The notes under the pieces are model-generated. The model was given only the letters and a program-made list of their open reading frames with translations. It was not told the DNA's origin and ran no database searches. 64,000 nucleotides of DNA. Source: Gammaproteobacteria bacterium (GTDB lineage: Bacteria; Pseudomonadota; Gammaproteobacteria; Pseudomonadales; Cellvibrionaceae). The DNA is taken from NCBI GenBank assembly GCA_004172865.1, contig SEBV01000002.1, positions 62,001 through 126,000 of the forward strand, written 5' to 3'. How positions within the stretch are numbered: position 1 is the stretch's first letter; each line of letters begins with the position of its first letter. Position numbers and translations under genes: made by a program. Positions 26,847-37,036 of the stretch are shown piece by piece.

Positions 26847-27755
26847 TTATTGTTTGCATTTTTTATTGAGTTCTTTAGACGGTACAGGAGTTCCTGGCAC
26901 AGAATAAAGTGCTCCATCGGCACTATTACGAACAACAGCTCGCGTTGGCTTTTGCTCAACCAATATCGATTTAATGTTGAATTTTGCACCGTTAAAACCA
27001 AATATATCTGCTGCTACTAATTTATTGCATTCAAACTGGACGCTATTTTGTAAATCATATTTAAGCACTTGAGCAATTTCTGCCGCACCGTCGCTTAATA
27101 TTTTTACAAATAATTCGCCATTATTTTTTGCCCAAGCTGCAATTGAATCCGCTTCACCGTTACCTACCGATTCAGAAATATAAGCTAAACGGTTAAAATA
27201 AATGGGTTTTGGCTTACCTGATTTCGCTGTAGAGCTTTTCTTGAAAACAAATGCAACGGTTTCAACTTTTATTGATTTTGAATTTTCCATCAAATTGTAA
27301 AAACTTGAGGTGTAAAGCAAATTCTCACCCTCATTTAATTGTTTAATTTTTGCAATTAAATCCGGATCACTTAGCAGCTTGGTTTCAGCCACATCTTTTT
27401 GTGATCTCAATGTATAAAGAGAAGTTACAGAAGTGTTAATTTCCTTAGCGAGCATTTTGCGGAAATCAACAGAGTCCGTTGCAAAGAAAAGTGGTTCGGC
27501 CACATCTTGTGCAGATAAGCTTCTACCTTTATTGATAGATGAATCTATTAACGCGGGAATTAAACCACCACCCATAGCCCCTGCAACATTGGATATGTCT
27601 ACGGCTGGACGAACTTCGTCCTGGATTACCAGATTGTATAAATCGACACTCTTGATACTGCCCCTATCTGCCTGACTTAAAACAGTTCTCTGACCTACAG
27701 CACAGCCTTGTAAAAGTACAACGATGAGCCCTATTAACGTTATTTTTAACTTCAT
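26847..27755 (-). CDS. Lipoprotein of unknown function
   Basis: A 302-residue lipoprotein: lipobox LLQGC at 14-18 after a hydrophobic signal. The mature part starts AVGQ (no Asp at +2, so outer-membrane sorting is likely). It has mixed helical segments and a Lys-rich stretch (KKSSTAKSGKPKP). It is the first gene of a two-gene unit with the exported protein downstream. No catalytic motif or named family is visible to me. Confidence 0.65.
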   Translation of the reverse strand: MKLKITLIGLIVVLLQGCAVGQRTVLSQADRGSIKSVDLYNLVIQDEVRPAVDISNVAGAMGGGLIPALIDSSINKGRSLSAQDVAEPLFFATDSVDFRKMLAKEINTSVTSLYTLRSQKDVAETKLLSDPDLIAKIKQLNEGENLLYTSSFYNLMENSKSIKVETVAFVFKKSSTAKSGKPKPIYFNRLAYISESVGNGEADSIAAWAKNNGELFVKILSDGAAEIAQVLKYDLQNSVQFECNKLVAADIFGFNGAKFNIKSILVEQKPTRAVVRNSADGALYSVPGTPVPSKELNKKCKQ

Positions 27756-27909
27756 TTTATATCCTTAGGAATAAGTTTTATGGTTTCCACTATCAACACC
27801 CAACTGCTATAAGAGGTGAAGTGCTCTTATGCAGCAGGCGGCAAATGTATACCATAATGAATTCGGCGCCAATCCATTTTCACGTTTCCCTTTTTTTCCT
27901 GCTTGAAAT

Positions 27910-27937
27910 AATAAAGGCAGCCGAAGCTGCCTTTATT
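27910..27937 (-). terminator. Terminator after the polysaccharide deacetylase gene
   Basis: Twelve-bp perfect stem AATAAAGGCAGC / GCTGCCTTTATT with a CGAA loop, 19 bp beyond the stop. Confidence 0.75.
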
Positions 27938-27955
27938 AATAAGATAATACTTACA

Positions 27956-28774
27956 CTACTTTTTCTGCTGCGTTTTTACGTATTTCATTTCTTCAATAAA
28001 AGTATCCACCCAATAAATATCCTTGTGTGCAGCGAGGTACTTAATAAATTCTTCGTGGGCTTCTGCCGTCACGCTTAAGTGATCGCCACCAACGCCATGA
28101 AATGTATAATTCGCCATAGTGCCTTTTGCGGCGGCTTCTTTGGCTATATCAATTAATTGTTGCCCCGTCACACCCGTTGGAAAATAAACGCCTACGTCGT
28201 AGGGATCAAATTTACTCATATCCGCCGCAACGCCACCGCCTTCTAACTTTATTCCGACGAATTCTGATTTCACAGCATCAATATAATTTTGTCCGCCTGC
28301 ATTTTTATCGATGCAAGGCGCGGTGAACGTACGTTCACGTTTTCCATCAATCGCATACAAAAAAGTATTGGCAAGCAAAACCTGATCTTTCATTTGGGCT
28401 ACAGTTAATTTATCCAGATCGCGGCCCGGCTCAACCCAATCGCGGCCTGGGCCAGACTTAGAGCATTGATGAAACAAAGTGTGATTGCCTAGTTCATGGC
28501 CCTTTTTAGCGGCAGCGCGCCACTCAGACAAACGCTGGTCAATCGTCGAACTATTTAATTGCAGATAAAAAGTGCCTTTCAAACCGTATTTATTTAAAGT
28601 CGGAATTACATGATCCAATTGTGAACTTAATGCATCATCATAAGACAAACTGATTGCCGCTTTTTGACCTTTAGGCCATTTAAATGTTTGTGCGGCATCT
28701 TCAGCATAAGATGTGGAAGCCAAAAAAAAGCCTAAAGCAAAACCAAACACTAACCGATTATTTTTTACATTCAT
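27956..28774 (-). CDS. Exported polysaccharide deacetylase (NodB-like)
   Basis: A 272-residue secreted protein: signal peptide (FGFALGFFLASTSYA), then a NodB-homology domain. Motif 1 is SLSYDDA (catalytic base and metal Asp) and motif 2 is HELGNHTLFH (metal His residues); a later TFHGVGGDH-type stretch supplies the C-terminal His. It probably removes acetyl groups from a carbohydrate such as xylan, chitin or peptidoglycan; substrate unknown. The start at 28774 has an AAGGTG site; a longer frame to 28792 does not. A carbohydrate link is plausible in this genome but the neighbours do not prove one. Confidence 0.85.
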   Translation of the reverse strand: MNVKNNRLVFGFALGFFLASTSYAEDAAQTFKWPKGQKAAISLSYDDALSSQLDHVIPTLNKYGLKGTFYLQLNSSTIDQRLSEWRAAAKKGHELGNHTLFHQCSKSGPGRDWVEPGRDLDKLTVAQMKDQVLLANTFLYAIDGKRERTFTAPCIDKNAGGQNYIDAVKSEFVGIKLEGGGVAADMSKFDPYDVGVYFPTGVTGQQLIDIAKEAAAKGTMANYTFHGVGGDHLSVTAEAHEEFIKYLAAHKDIYWVDTFIEEMKYVKTQQKK

Positions 28775-28839
28775 CTTGGTCACCTTATACAAAAGTAATT
28801 TAATTGAAGAATTATTTTTAACCTTATTGTTAACTCAAA

Positions 28840-29388
28840 CTAACTCGAACTATGACTATCAATTGGTTTCAGTACGCGGCATGGATTTCCCACAGCCACA
28901 ACCCCTTCGGGAACATCTTTCGTCACCACACTACCAGCACCAATAATTGAATTCTTACCAATAGTGACGCCCGCTAAAATAACGGCGCTACCGCCAATCC
29001 AGCAATCATCACCAATAACAATAGGTGCATGGAATTCTTTACCGGAAGCTCTTTCTACCGGGTCAAGTGGATGTGTAGTTCCGTAAAGCTGAACATTAGG
29101 CCCGAATAAAACCCTATCGCCAATATGCACTTCACCAACATCCAAAATTACACAATTATGATTTGCGTAAAAACTCTCACCTAAAAATATATTGCTACCG
29201 TAATCGCAAAAGAAATTAGGTTCTATGTATGCTGAAGATACCTTCCCAAATAATTCTTTATAAATAACCTTGCGTGCTTTGTGTTGATCTGCTCGCAACG
29301 CATTTAGCTGCTGGCACAATAATTTTGCACGTTTGCGCGCGGCAAAAAGTTCTGGCGATAGCGGATTAACTTCCGTAAAATTTTTCAA
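28840..29388 (-). CDS. Hexapeptide-repeat sugar O-acetyltransferase (Maa/LacA type)
   Basis: A left-handed beta-helix acetyltransferase of the maltose/galactoside O-acetyltransferase family; transfers acetyl from acetyl-CoA to a sugar hydroxyl. Seen: the N-terminal helical PELFAARKRAKLLCQQLN, the IEPNFFCDYGSNIFLGE entry, the catalytic His in YANHNCVILD, repeated hexapeptides (VHIGDR, PIVIGDDCWIGG, VTIGKNSIIGAG) and the usual VAVGNPCRVLK end. The start is uncertain. No in-frame ATG exists; I chose a TTG at 29388 with a GAAAGAG site 8 nt upstream, but the frame extends to a TTG at 29454. Confidence 0.85.
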   Translation of the reverse strand: MKNFTEVNPLSPELFAARKRAKLLCQQLNALRADQHKARKVIYKELFGKVSSAYIEPNFFCDYGSNIFLGESFYANHNCVILDVGEVHIGDRVLFGPNVQLYGTTHPLDPVERASGKEFHAPIVIGDDCWIGGSAVILAGVTIGKNSIIGAGSVVTKDVPEGVVAVGNPCRVLKPIDSHSSS

Positions 29389-29471
29389 ATTTATAACTCT
29401 TTCAGAACGATTTACGAAAAGGTTGTGATTAAAACGAACAGTTTTAATCGTCAATTTTCACAGCAATATAT

Positions 29472-29999
29472 TTATTTTGTTTTTTCTTCTTGTGCTGCTG
29501 GTTTTTCTACTGCAGGTGATTCCGTTGCGGTGGATTTTGTATCGCTAGCATCAGGAGTTCTTTGACCAAAAGCTTCTTCAAGTGACTTTTTATCCACAAA
29601 AGTTGTAATGCCGCCAATGTATTTGGTAACGGCAGGATTGCCCATCAAATCTTGCATAGCAACTTGACCAAGAATTTGAAAGCTAGCGCGAATAGCAGTT
29701 TCACCTTCATTTTTAATAGCCTGCTGGGTTTCGACTTTGCAACGTTGGGTCAATAGCTCCATCATAAGATCGGCAGCGCCTTTGTTTAAACTTTCACCCT
29801 GCTTTGTGGAAACATTACTTAAGGCTTTGACACTAGGATGCGCCGACATGGCGGCATAAATCCATTTTATTAACGCTTCTTTATCACCCTGCGTGGTATT
29901 TTTTACCAGACATTTTGCCATGTCGTCCGTAAAGGGGCCTGCGTGTGCATTAATGCTAAAACCAATTAACGTAAGCGTGAATATTTTGATAAATTTCAT
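29472..29999 (-). CDS. Exported protein of unknown function
   Basis: A 175-residue protein with a signal peptide (MKFIKIFTLTLIGFSINAHA, cleavage before GPF). The mature part is mainly helical with two Cys (AKCLVKN and QRCKVE), a GQRTPDAS turn and a Glu/Ala/Pro-rich disordered C-terminal tail of about 30 residues. Similar small helical exported proteins occur in other gammaproteobacteria, but I cannot name the family or a function. It is close to the acetyltransferase gene downstream but separated from the NAT gene upstream by about 145 bp. Confidence 0.65.
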   Translation of the reverse strand: MKFIKIFTLTLIGFSINAHAGPFTDDMAKCLVKNTTQGDKEALIKWIYAAMSAHPSVKALSNVSTKQGESLNKGAADLMMELLTQRCKVETQQAIKNEGETAIRASFQILGQVAMQDLMGNPAVTKYIGGITTFVDKKSLEEAFGQRTPDASDTKSTATESPAVEKPAAQEEKTK

Positions 30000-30143
30000 A
30001 GAGCATCCTTTTTATATTTTTTTTGAGTGGCTACTAGGCAGCGAACTTGCAGGGTGATTTGTATTATAGAAAAGTTTTAGGAACTCGCGAATAAATATGC
30101 CGGTAAGACACTAGGCTTCTACAGCCATTTCAAGAAAATATAT

Positions 30144-30908
30144 CTAGCGAGTTAAGTTAAATTCTTCTTTTAGCGTAATAGCCAATTCCTGCTCGGTGAT
30201 ATCCCGTGTAGAGCTTTCGCCTTTAGTTATCGTTTTCAAATGCATTCCCGACAAAATTTTTCTACCCTCTGGATTATGCTTTACTATCAATAATTGTTTC
30301 ACAAAAATGGCATCGGGATGACTTGAATTAAAATAATTTGCAGGTACAAAATCCAGCAGCTCAAGGGGATATAAATCAAAACCAAATTGATTAATCCATT
30401 GCCCGCCAACCAGCGCCTGCAAAATATAATTTTTACCATCATCGCAATGTAGCTTAAAAAAGTCGTCGTCTTGTTGAATACTTTTATTCATTTGGCTCAA
30501 GGCGACAGGCGCACGAATTCCGTAGCTACCAAAACCTAAATCACATAAATATTCTTCGCCATCAATTTTAGCAATAATTACCATATGGGTTTTTGGCCGC
30601 CGTGCCGGGTAAAACATTGGCCGCGCGCCAACGAAATAATATTCTATTCCCAAGCTTGTAAGCGCCATTGCAAATAAACCATTTACTTCGTAACAATATC
30701 CGCCGCGCGGTTGGTAAACGATTTTATTCACTATGTCTTGCGGTTCAATGGATACTAATTTTCCGGCCTGCACATCCAGGTTTTCAAAAGGAACACTGAA
30801 TAACTGACTGCGCATTAGCGCTGCGAGGGTTTCAGCATCCGCTTTTGCTTCGCCGTTAAAACTAATGCGCGTGCAGTAATCGATAAAATTAAAGTTTTCA
30901 ACCTTCAT
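30144..30908 (-). CDS. nat: Arylamine N-acetyltransferase
   Basis: A 254-residue cytoplasmic enzyme that moves acetyl from acetyl-CoA to arylamines or hydrazines by a Cys-His-Asp triad. All three are present: Cys72 in RGGYCYEVN, His108 in KTHMVI and Asp123 in CDLGFG. Length is slightly below the usual 270-280. It is probably monocistronic. Its role here is likely detoxification, though some family members act in antibiotic assembly; nothing nearby supports that. Confidence 0.93.
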   Translation of the reverse strand: MKVENFNFIDYCTRISFNGEAKADAETLAALMRSQLFSVPFENLDVQAGKLVSIEPQDIVNKIVYQPRGGYCYEVNGLFAMALTSLGIEYYFVGARPMFYPARRPKTHMVIIAKIDGEEYLCDLGFGSYGIRAPVALSQMNKSIQQDDDFFKLHCDDGKNYILQALVGGQWINQFGFDLYPLELLDFVPANYFNSSHPDAIFVKQLLIVKHNPEGRKILSGMHLKTITKGESSTRDITEQELAITLKEEFNLTR

Positions 30909-31025
30909 AGCAAATGTTCTTCTCTGGAATTTTTACGGAATATTTTCAACAAACTTGTTTAGATCTTTGTAACAGCTTGGCCCTATAATGGCCGCCCAAT
31001 ATATTAACACCCGTAGAGTTAAGCA

Positions 31026-31931
31026 ATGGAATCAAAATCCAGTCATATTTGGTTAATGGTTATTATTAGCACCTTTTTCTGGGGCAGCAATTTTAACGCA
31101 GGCCACGCTGTGGCGGGTGATGTCACACCATTAACGGCGGCGGCCGAACGCTTTGCAATTGCACTGGCGTTATTTTGGGTGATTCGTTTTTGTTTTGGAA
31201 AAGCCGAATCGCAGCTCGCGTCAAAAGATGCATTCAGATTAATTCCACTCGGCATCATCGGCGTATTCGGCTTTAACTACGCGTTTTTTACCGCCATGCA
31301 TACCACCTCTGCGCTTAATGCAGCACTCATCATGGCGCTGTCGCCAATGGTGTCTACGTTGCTGTCCGTGGTTTTATTAAACGTTAAAATTCGCTTATAC
31401 CAATACATAGGAATGTTGATCGCATTTGTCGGTGTAATTTTTGTTATCACCGGCGGTCATTTTAGTTTATTGCATAGTTCGATCGGCGACGTGTGGATGT
31501 TGCTAGCGTGCTTTGTGTGGAGTTTATATAGCGTCGGCTCGAAAAAATATGCGGGTCATATTCCATCATTACAATTTGCGCGCTGGACTGTCAGCATAGG
31601 CGCTGTCGCACTTATTATCGCGGCATTGCTGCTAGAACAACCTATTGAAACAGTGGGTCAACTGTCCTTAAAAACTCACAGCATTTTAATGTATATGGGT
31701 GTGTGCGGCTCAGTGCTCGCCTATATCTATTGGCTTAAGGGCGTGTTCTTTTTAGGGCCAGAAAAATCCGCAGTCGCATTTAATTTAGTGCCAGTATTTA
31801 CATTGCTCGTAAGTTTGGCATTTGGAACATTTCCCAATCTTGTTCAAGTATTGGGAATGTTATTAGTGTTAGCCGGCGTATTGGCATCCACCGGCTGGCG
31901 CCCTGCTTTTATCAAATCGGATATAAAATAA
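31026..31931 (+). CDS. EamA/DMT-family exporter
   Basis: A 301-residue inner-membrane protein with ten predicted helices in two EamA repeats (N-half beginning IWLMVIISTFFWGSNFNAGHAV, C-half beginning GDVWMLLACFVWSLYSVGSKKY). Members usually export amino acids or other metabolites. The short GTAGAG ribosome site supports the ATG. It is divergent from the nat gene, so co-regulation is possible; substrate unknown. Confidence 0.88.
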   Translation: MESKSSHIWLMVIISTFFWGSNFNAGHAVAGDVTPLTAAAERFAIALALFWVIRFCFGKAESQLASKDAFRLIPLGIIGVFGFNYAFFTAMHTTSALNAALIMALSPMVSTLLSVVLLNVKIRLYQYIGMLIAFVGVIFVITGGHFSLLHSSIGDVWMLLACFVWSLYSVGSKKYAGHIPSLQFARWTVSIGAVALIIAALLLEQPIETVGQLSLKTHSILMYMGVCGSVLAYIYWLKGVFFLGPEKSAVAFNLVPVFTLLVSLAFGTFPNLVQVLGMLLVLAGVLASTGWRPAFIKSDIK

Positions 31932-31963
31932 AACATAAAAAATATAAGACTATTCATAGAAAG

Positions 31964-33130
31964 TTAAGCGCGAACTAAAATAATTTTAGTAATTTCTGAG
32001 CGGCCACCTAAACGTTTAGGTGGCCGCCAATAGCCCGTACCGCGATTAACGTAAATCCAAAGCTGATGTAATTTGTGCAAACCAACTGTGTAGGGTTGCT
32101 GCAAAGGCACGAAAAAATTCCACGGCCAAAATTGCCCGCCATGAGTATGCCCCGACAATTGTAAATCAGCTCCTGCCGCTGCAACCTCTGTAGCACTTCG
32201 CGGTTGATGGGCGAGCATAATTTTTGGAATGGATAAATGTGTAGTACCGCCTAAAGCTTGTTGCGGATCAGACTTGTGCGCTGGATTAATATGCTCAGCA
32301 TTGAAATCGGTGATGCCCGCAATAATTAATTGTGAATCACGATGATTAATAATTTGATGTTCGTTCATCAGCACCTTAATACCTAAGCTACGAATGTAGG
32401 CATTCCACTCATCAGCACCAGAATAGTATTCGTGATTGCCTGTTACGAAGTAACTACCATGCTCAGCTTGAAGATTTTTTAGCGGCGCAACTTGGGATGC
32501 TAAATCTGCTACGCTGCCATCCACCAAATCACCGGTAATCGCGATAATCTGCGGACGCAAGCTATTCACCTCATCGACAATTTTCGCCAAATATTTTCCT
32601 TTAATCGTTGGCCCTATATGTATATCGCTGATTTGGACCAGCGTAAAACCAATCAATTCTTCTGGCAGATTTTTCAAGGGAATTTTTACGTTTACGATTG
32701 CCGGTACACGACGTGCATTTATAAATCCCCATGCAGTAGCGATTAAAGCTAATGCAATAACCACCGGCGAAGAATCTATTGCGAGTTGATGCAAGACTAA
32801 CGGAGAAACTAAAAACGAGCTCGCAATTAATATTAAATCGCGCAACAAGGTCAACACAAATAGCGAAGAAAATAAACCCATTGCGGATAAACCAATCCAT
32901 GCAGTGGCATCAGCCCATTTTTGGTTTTTAATAACGAACCGTGACAGCATTGCTACCGGAATAGCGACAGCAGAAAAGATTAACCAGATTACAAATATAT
33001 TTTTTAGCAGATGGGATATGGGTAAGTCGGACAATAAACGCACAGCAATATAATAATGCAAAGCACCTACAATAAGACTCAATACCAAAAATACACGCCA
33101 TATTCGACTAAGATGACTATCGCTACTCAT
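31964..33130 (-). CDS. Membrane-anchored metallophosphoesterase
   Basis: A 388-residue protein with an N-terminal membrane region of about four helices (residues 10-140) and a C-terminal calcineurin-like phosphoesterase domain. The five metal-site motifs are in order: ISDIHIGP, ITGDLVDG, GNHEYYSG, LAHQP and SGHTHGGQFWPW. Close relatives are the YkuE/YaeI group, some of which act on lipids or UDP-sugars at the membrane. The catalytic domain presumably faces one side of the inner membrane; the substrate is not known. Convergent with the EamA gene. Confidence 0.9.
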   Translation of the reverse strand: MSSDSHLSRIWRVFLVLSLIVGALHYYIAVRLLSDLPISHLLKNIFVIWLIFSAVAIPVAMLSRFVIKNQKWADATAWIGLSAMGLFSSLFVLTLLRDLILIASSFLVSPLVLHQLAIDSSPVVIALALIATAWGFINARRVPAIVNVKIPLKNLPEELIGFTLVQISDIHIGPTIKGKYLAKIVDEVNSLRPQIIAITGDLVDGSVADLASQVAPLKNLQAEHGSYFVTGNHEYYSGADEWNAYIRSLGIKVLMNEHQIINHRDSQLIIAGITDFNAEHINPAHKSDPQQALGGTTHLSIPKIMLAHQPRSATEVAAAGADLQLSGHTHGGQFWPWNFFVPLQQPYTVGLHKLHQLWIYVNRGTGYWRPPKRLGGRSEITKIILVRA

Positions 33131-33375
33131 AAATTTAACCCGTTACTACCTGAAAAGTTATTTACTGGAAAAAGCTAATCGCATTAAAAAACCTAATGCA
33201 TAAAGACAGAATAATTGAGAACGAAAACAGCACCGATGATCATTCGTAATCTGACGTATGGAATACCGTTTATACGGTAAATTGCAGATAAGGATTGCTA
33301 GACAATATAACAAGGAATGTTTGTACGCGGTATTTACATAAGTCACTCACTAAAAATGAATGCTAGGGGCATAAA

Positions 33376-33400
33376 AAAACCGCAGCCAAGCTGCGGTTTT
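33376..33400. terminator. Bidirectional terminator
   Basis: AAAACCGCAGC-CAA-GCTGCGGTTTT, just after the S41 protease stop on the minus strand. The rest of 33131-33425 shows nothing else I can name. Confidence 0.85.
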
Positions 33401-33425
33401 AATTTTTAAACAACCAGTGAAAACT

Positions 33426-35048
33426 TTATTTCATAATACGATTTGTTAAACCGGGTGCTTTATTTAACGTACCAGTAACATTGGAAAGCTCATCGCTAGC
33501 AGTTGTCTTTTGTAGTCTTAAGCTCGCACTTGAAACTGGCAATGTACATGAACCGGATGCGCGATAATTTAATGCAGTCGCCAGATTTTTCTCGGCGGTA
33601 TCGCCAAGCGCGTGACTTAAGTCATCGCCCAATGTACAACCTTTAATTAAATCTTTATCGTTATCGGTAGCGCTTGGAATAAAGCCATCAGAATACTCAC
33701 CAAACTCTTTGTAATTTACACCTTTGAACTGGATAGTAAAATAAGTTGTTCCGCAGTTATCTTGCGGATAAAAACCATAAGGTTTACCACAGGTTTTTGA
33801 ACCGATTTGAATAACTTCCACGCCTATCCCACGCAAACCATTAATAATGGATTCACTCGCAGAACAGGTATCACCTGAGGTAATGACGTAAACACGTTTC
33901 AAATTTAACGTTGGAAAAGCGCCGTTTTCCTGAGAGCCGCCATAAAATGGCGTAGTCTCTAGCGCGTTACCGTTTATATCTGTAGTTGTGTGCTTATTAT
34001 TAAATGCAGTTTTTTCAAAAAATGAACCCGCTTTAATATTATTACCTGCAATCATGTAAGCCAATTCGCTGGCGATATATAAATAACCACCGCCGTTGTA
34101 ACGAACATCCAACACCAAATCTTTAACGCCTTGAAGTTGATTAATTGCATTAGATAAACCAAGCTCGGCAGTTTTTATGTGATCGTTAAATAAAAAATAT
34201 CCAACTTTATCGCCATTAGCTGCGTCCAAAATTTTTACATTTTGCACCGGGGTTTTGGTAACGCTTGCTGATTGCAGAGTTACGGTTTGAATCGAACTAT
34301 CTACATTTTGAAATGTAAATTCATGAGCTTCATTGAGCGCTTCTGGAAACAATCCCGCGTTAATTACATCAACAATTTGTTGTGTATTACCATTCACAAA
34401 ATCAGAGCCATCTATTTTAATTAATCTTGCTCCTCGTTTTATATTAGCCGCTGGGGAGCCGGGCTCGGTGTAGGCTACGATAAGGCTGCGCGGAGGTGTA
34501 CTGGAACCCCACGAAAATTCAAAGCCGTAACCAGCAGACACGCCCGATTCAGACAAGTCATACCATTCTGACGATTCATAGGTAAAGTGAAAATTATCTT
34601 TATTATTTCCCGATGTAGTCTTTGCATTGCTTTTTAATAATGAAAAATATTTTAGTGGGTCACTATACGATGCAGGATTCACATCAGTTATATCGCTGTA
34701 CCAAAGATAAGTATCATTACTCCATGAGCGCAGGAAATTATTTTCATCGAGTACAGTACCTTTGGTATCTGCAAAGGCTTTATTAGTTGCAGGATCAATT
34801 CCTGTTCGTGGTGCCGCACACTTGTTGGCAAAATTAGCTTGGGGCTTGAACACGCCGGACTGCCATGTAGCTAAGGAGCCAGATGCACTTGAAGAGCTAG
34901 ACGATGAGGATTGCGTGAACTGATTTCCACCACCTCCGCCTCCACCGCCACATGCTGAAAAAATGCCACATAAAATAGCGGTAACCATCAACCGGGAAAC
35001 CATAGCGAAAGAATTGAGAGTTGATAGTTTGGAAAAGATTAATTTCAC
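33426..35048 (-). CDS. S41-family (C-terminal-processing) peptidase lipoprotein
   Basis: A 540-residue lipoprotein: lipobox FSAC followed by eight Gly, a Gln/Ser-rich linker, then a PDZ-like region (about 190-270: GYGFEFSWG...PGSPAANIKRGARLIKIDG) and an S41 catalytic core. The nucleophile Ser lies in GDTCSASESIINGLRG and the general-base Lys in IGSKTCGKPYGF; DLVLDVRYNGGGYL is the usual strand before the active site. Expected role: processing or degrading proteins in the periplasm or at the outer membrane. The start is a GTG at 35048 with AAGGAA 8 nt upstream; a longer frame to 35120 has no support. Confidence 0.9.
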   Translation of the reverse strand: MKLIFSKLSTLNSFAMVSRLMVTAILCGIFSACGGGGGGGGNQFTQSSSSSSSSASGSLATWQSGVFKPQANFANKCAAPRTGIDPATNKAFADTKGTVLDENNFLRSWSNDTYLWYSDITDVNPASYSDPLKYFSLLKSNAKTTSGNNKDNFHFTYESSEWYDLSESGVSAGYGFEFSWGSSTPPRSLIVAYTEPGSPAANIKRGARLIKIDGSDFVNGNTQQIVDVINAGLFPEALNEAHEFTFQNVDSSIQTVTLQSASVTKTPVQNVKILDAANGDKVGYFLFNDHIKTAELGLSNAINQLQGVKDLVLDVRYNGGGYLYIASELAYMIAGNNIKAGSFFEKTAFNNKHTTTDINGNALETTPFYGGSQENGAFPTLNLKRVYVITSGDTCSASESIINGLRGIGVEVIQIGSKTCGKPYGFYPQDNCGTTYFTIQFKGVNYKEFGEYSDGFIPSATDNDKDLIKGCTLGDDLSHALGDTAEKNLATALNYRASGSCTLPVSSASLRLQKTTASDELSNVTGTLNKAPGLTNRIMK

Positions 35049-35164
35049 GTTAAATTCCTTAAATATCCTATAAATGTCACTTACGATGTGCCTCCCAAGG
35101 AGACACCGGAAAAGTAGCATATGTTTTCCTAAAAAACATGAATGGAGATACCTTCTGCCAAAAT

Positions 35165-35191
35165 AAAAAAGCCCCTGGAAAGGAGCTTTTT
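35165..35191 (-). terminator. Terminator-like hairpin
   Basis: AAAAAGC ... GCTTTTT stem with inner CCT/AGG pairs, lying after the GH3 remnant on the minus strand. Confidence 0.6.
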
Positions 35192-35212
35192 CATCAACTT
35201 AACCCTCTGATT

Positions 35213-35470
35213 TTATTTCGCCGAGAGTTTAACGCTGCTTAGGTAAACTTTTTGCTGGCTAATATCCGCCACTTCGCCAATTACGGTAAATTCGCCTTTA
35301 GCCAGTATGTCACGAGAAGATGCTCCCACCATCACCTCAAACTTACCGGGCTCCAATACATATTTCAGATCGGTATTGTAAAACCTGCAGATTTCAACCC
35401 AAGGCACGAACAACAATGAACAGCATCTCTCGGGATGGAAATTTTTCATGGTTTCGCCCTGTAAAATTAA
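35213..35470 (-). pseudogene. C-terminal remnant of a GH3 glycosidase
   Basis: The end of the frame reads FYNTDLKYVLEPGKFEVMVG then ASSRDI, the fibronectin-III-like C-terminal domain of GH3 beta-glucosidases/xylosidases. Upstream the similarity moves to another frame (FPSREMLFIVVRALG, then a stop), so a frameshift breaks the domain. No barrel or catalytic Asp is present within the window. It is what remains of a GH3 gene beside xylA; it is probably not functional. Confidence 0.7.
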
Positions 35471-35614
35471 TGGCATTGTTGTTATAAATTTTTTTACAGC
35501 TCGGATTTTTTAAGCCACACATAAAAACTGCCAATCACTAGAGTTTATTACTCACATGATTAGCAGTTTAGATTTGCAAAAATAAGGCTAATAAAAAATT
35601 AGCCCTTACTGCAA

Positions 35615-36946
35615 TTAACGAATGTAACGGTTGATCGTGTTCTCGTACAATTCTTGACGGCCACTTTGCAATACAATTTCGCCGCCGTTATTGCCGATAT
35701 CAGCCAATTGTTGCAAGGTTAATTTGCCTTGCTCATAAGCTGCGCCGTTGCCAGCATCGAATGAAGAGTAGCGATCTTTACGCATGGTTTCCAATGGTGA
35801 TTTTTGAATCAAATCATCAGCAATCAACAATGCGCGTGCGAATGTGTCCATGCCGCCAATGTGGCCGTAAAACAAATCGATAAAGTCTGGAGAGTTACGA
35901 CGAGCTTTAGCGTCGAAGTTTACGCCGCCGCCTTGCAAGCCACCGCTGCGCAACAACACCAACATCATCTCAACAGTTTCGTTGATGTTGTAAGGGAACT
36001 GATCAGTATCCCATGCATTTTGATAATCACCGCGGTTAGCATCCAATGAACCCAACATGCCAGCGTTTGCAGCTGCTTGCATATCGTGACACATAGTGTG
36101 ACCAGCCAAAGTAGCGTGGTTGGTTTCAAGATTTAATTTAAAATCTTTATCCAAACTGTGATGACGCAAGAAACCAATTACCGTTTCAGCATCGAAATCG
36201 TATTGATGCTTTGAAGGTTCCATTGGTTTTGGCTCAATGAAGAAAGTACCTTTAAAGCCTTGGCCACGCGCATAATCACGAGCGATAGTTAAGAAGCGCG
36301 CCATATGATCTTGTTCGCGTTTCATGTCTGTGTTTAGCAAGCTCATATAACCTTCACGGCCGCCCCAAAACACGTAATTCTCGCCGCCCAATGCGATAGT
36401 TGCATCCAGGGCATCTTTCAATTGCGCACCAGCGTAAGCAAGCACATTAAAATCTGGATTGGTAGAAGCACCATTCATGTAACGTGGATTAGAGAACAGG
36501 TTTGCTGTGCCCCACAATAATTTCACGCCAGAATCTTTTTGCTTTTGTTTTGCGTATTCAACAATTGATTGCAAACGCTTGGAAGTTTCTGCACGAGTGC
36601 TACCTTCGTCAACCAAGTCGATGTCATGGAAACAGTAATAAGGTGTGCCGAGTTTGGTGATGAATTCAAATGCAGCATCCATTTTGTCTTGCGCGCGACC
36701 AATCGCATCAGCATTGCTAGACCATGGGAAAATTTTGGTGCCTGGACCGAAAGGATCGTGACCTGCGCCGTTAAACGTGTGCCAGTAGGCGGTAGCAAAC
36801 TTGAAATGATCTTTCATAGCTTTGCCAGCAACAATACGATTTTCATCGTAGTATTTGAATGCTAATGGATTATCTGAATCCGCGCCTTCAAACGCGATCT
36901 TACCAACGCCGGGAAAATATTCTTTGCTACCAAGAACAATACTCAT
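35615..36946 (-). CDS. xylA: Xylose isomerase
   Basis: A 443-residue cytoplasmic enzyme converting D-xylose to D-xylulose (EC 5.3.1.5), full length for the class II type. Active-site segments are intact: the His of [10 protein letters not shown], the metal Glu in [16 protein letters not shown], the [10 protein letters not shown] stretch and the DANRGD metal cluster. It is downstream of xylB on the same strand (about 90 bp), and the two divide from the NUDIX-type regulator. With the sugar symporter and GH43 enzymes it closes the xylan-to-pentose-phosphate path. Confidence 0.98.
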   Translation of the reverse strand: MSIVLGSKEYFPGVGKIAFEGADSDNPLAFKYYDENRIVAGKAMKDHFKFATAYWHTFNGAGHDPFGPGTKIFPWSSNADAIGRAQDKMDAAFEFITKLGTPYYCFHDIDLVDEGSTRAETSKRLQSIVEYAKQKQKDSGVKLLWGTANLFSNPRYMNGASTNPDFNVLAYAGAQLKDALDATIALGGENYVFWGGREGYMSLLNTDMKREQDHMARFLTIARDYARGQGFKGTFFIEPKPMEPSKHQYDFDAETVIGFLRHHSLDKDFKLNLETNHATLAGHTMCHDMQAAANAGMLGSLDANRGDYQNAWDTDQFPYNINETVEMMLVLLRSGGLQGGGVNFDAKARRNSPDFIDLFYGHIGGMDTFARALLIADDLIQKSPLETMRKDRYSSFDAGNGAAYEQGKLTLQQLADIGNNGGEIVLQSGRQELYENTINRYIR

Positions 36947-37036
36947 GATGTTTAACCTCGTTTTTTTGTAAAAAAAGTTGATGATTTGAAAAATAACTGA
37001 TTTATTAAACTGCTAACTATTTTTGTAATTTTTTAT

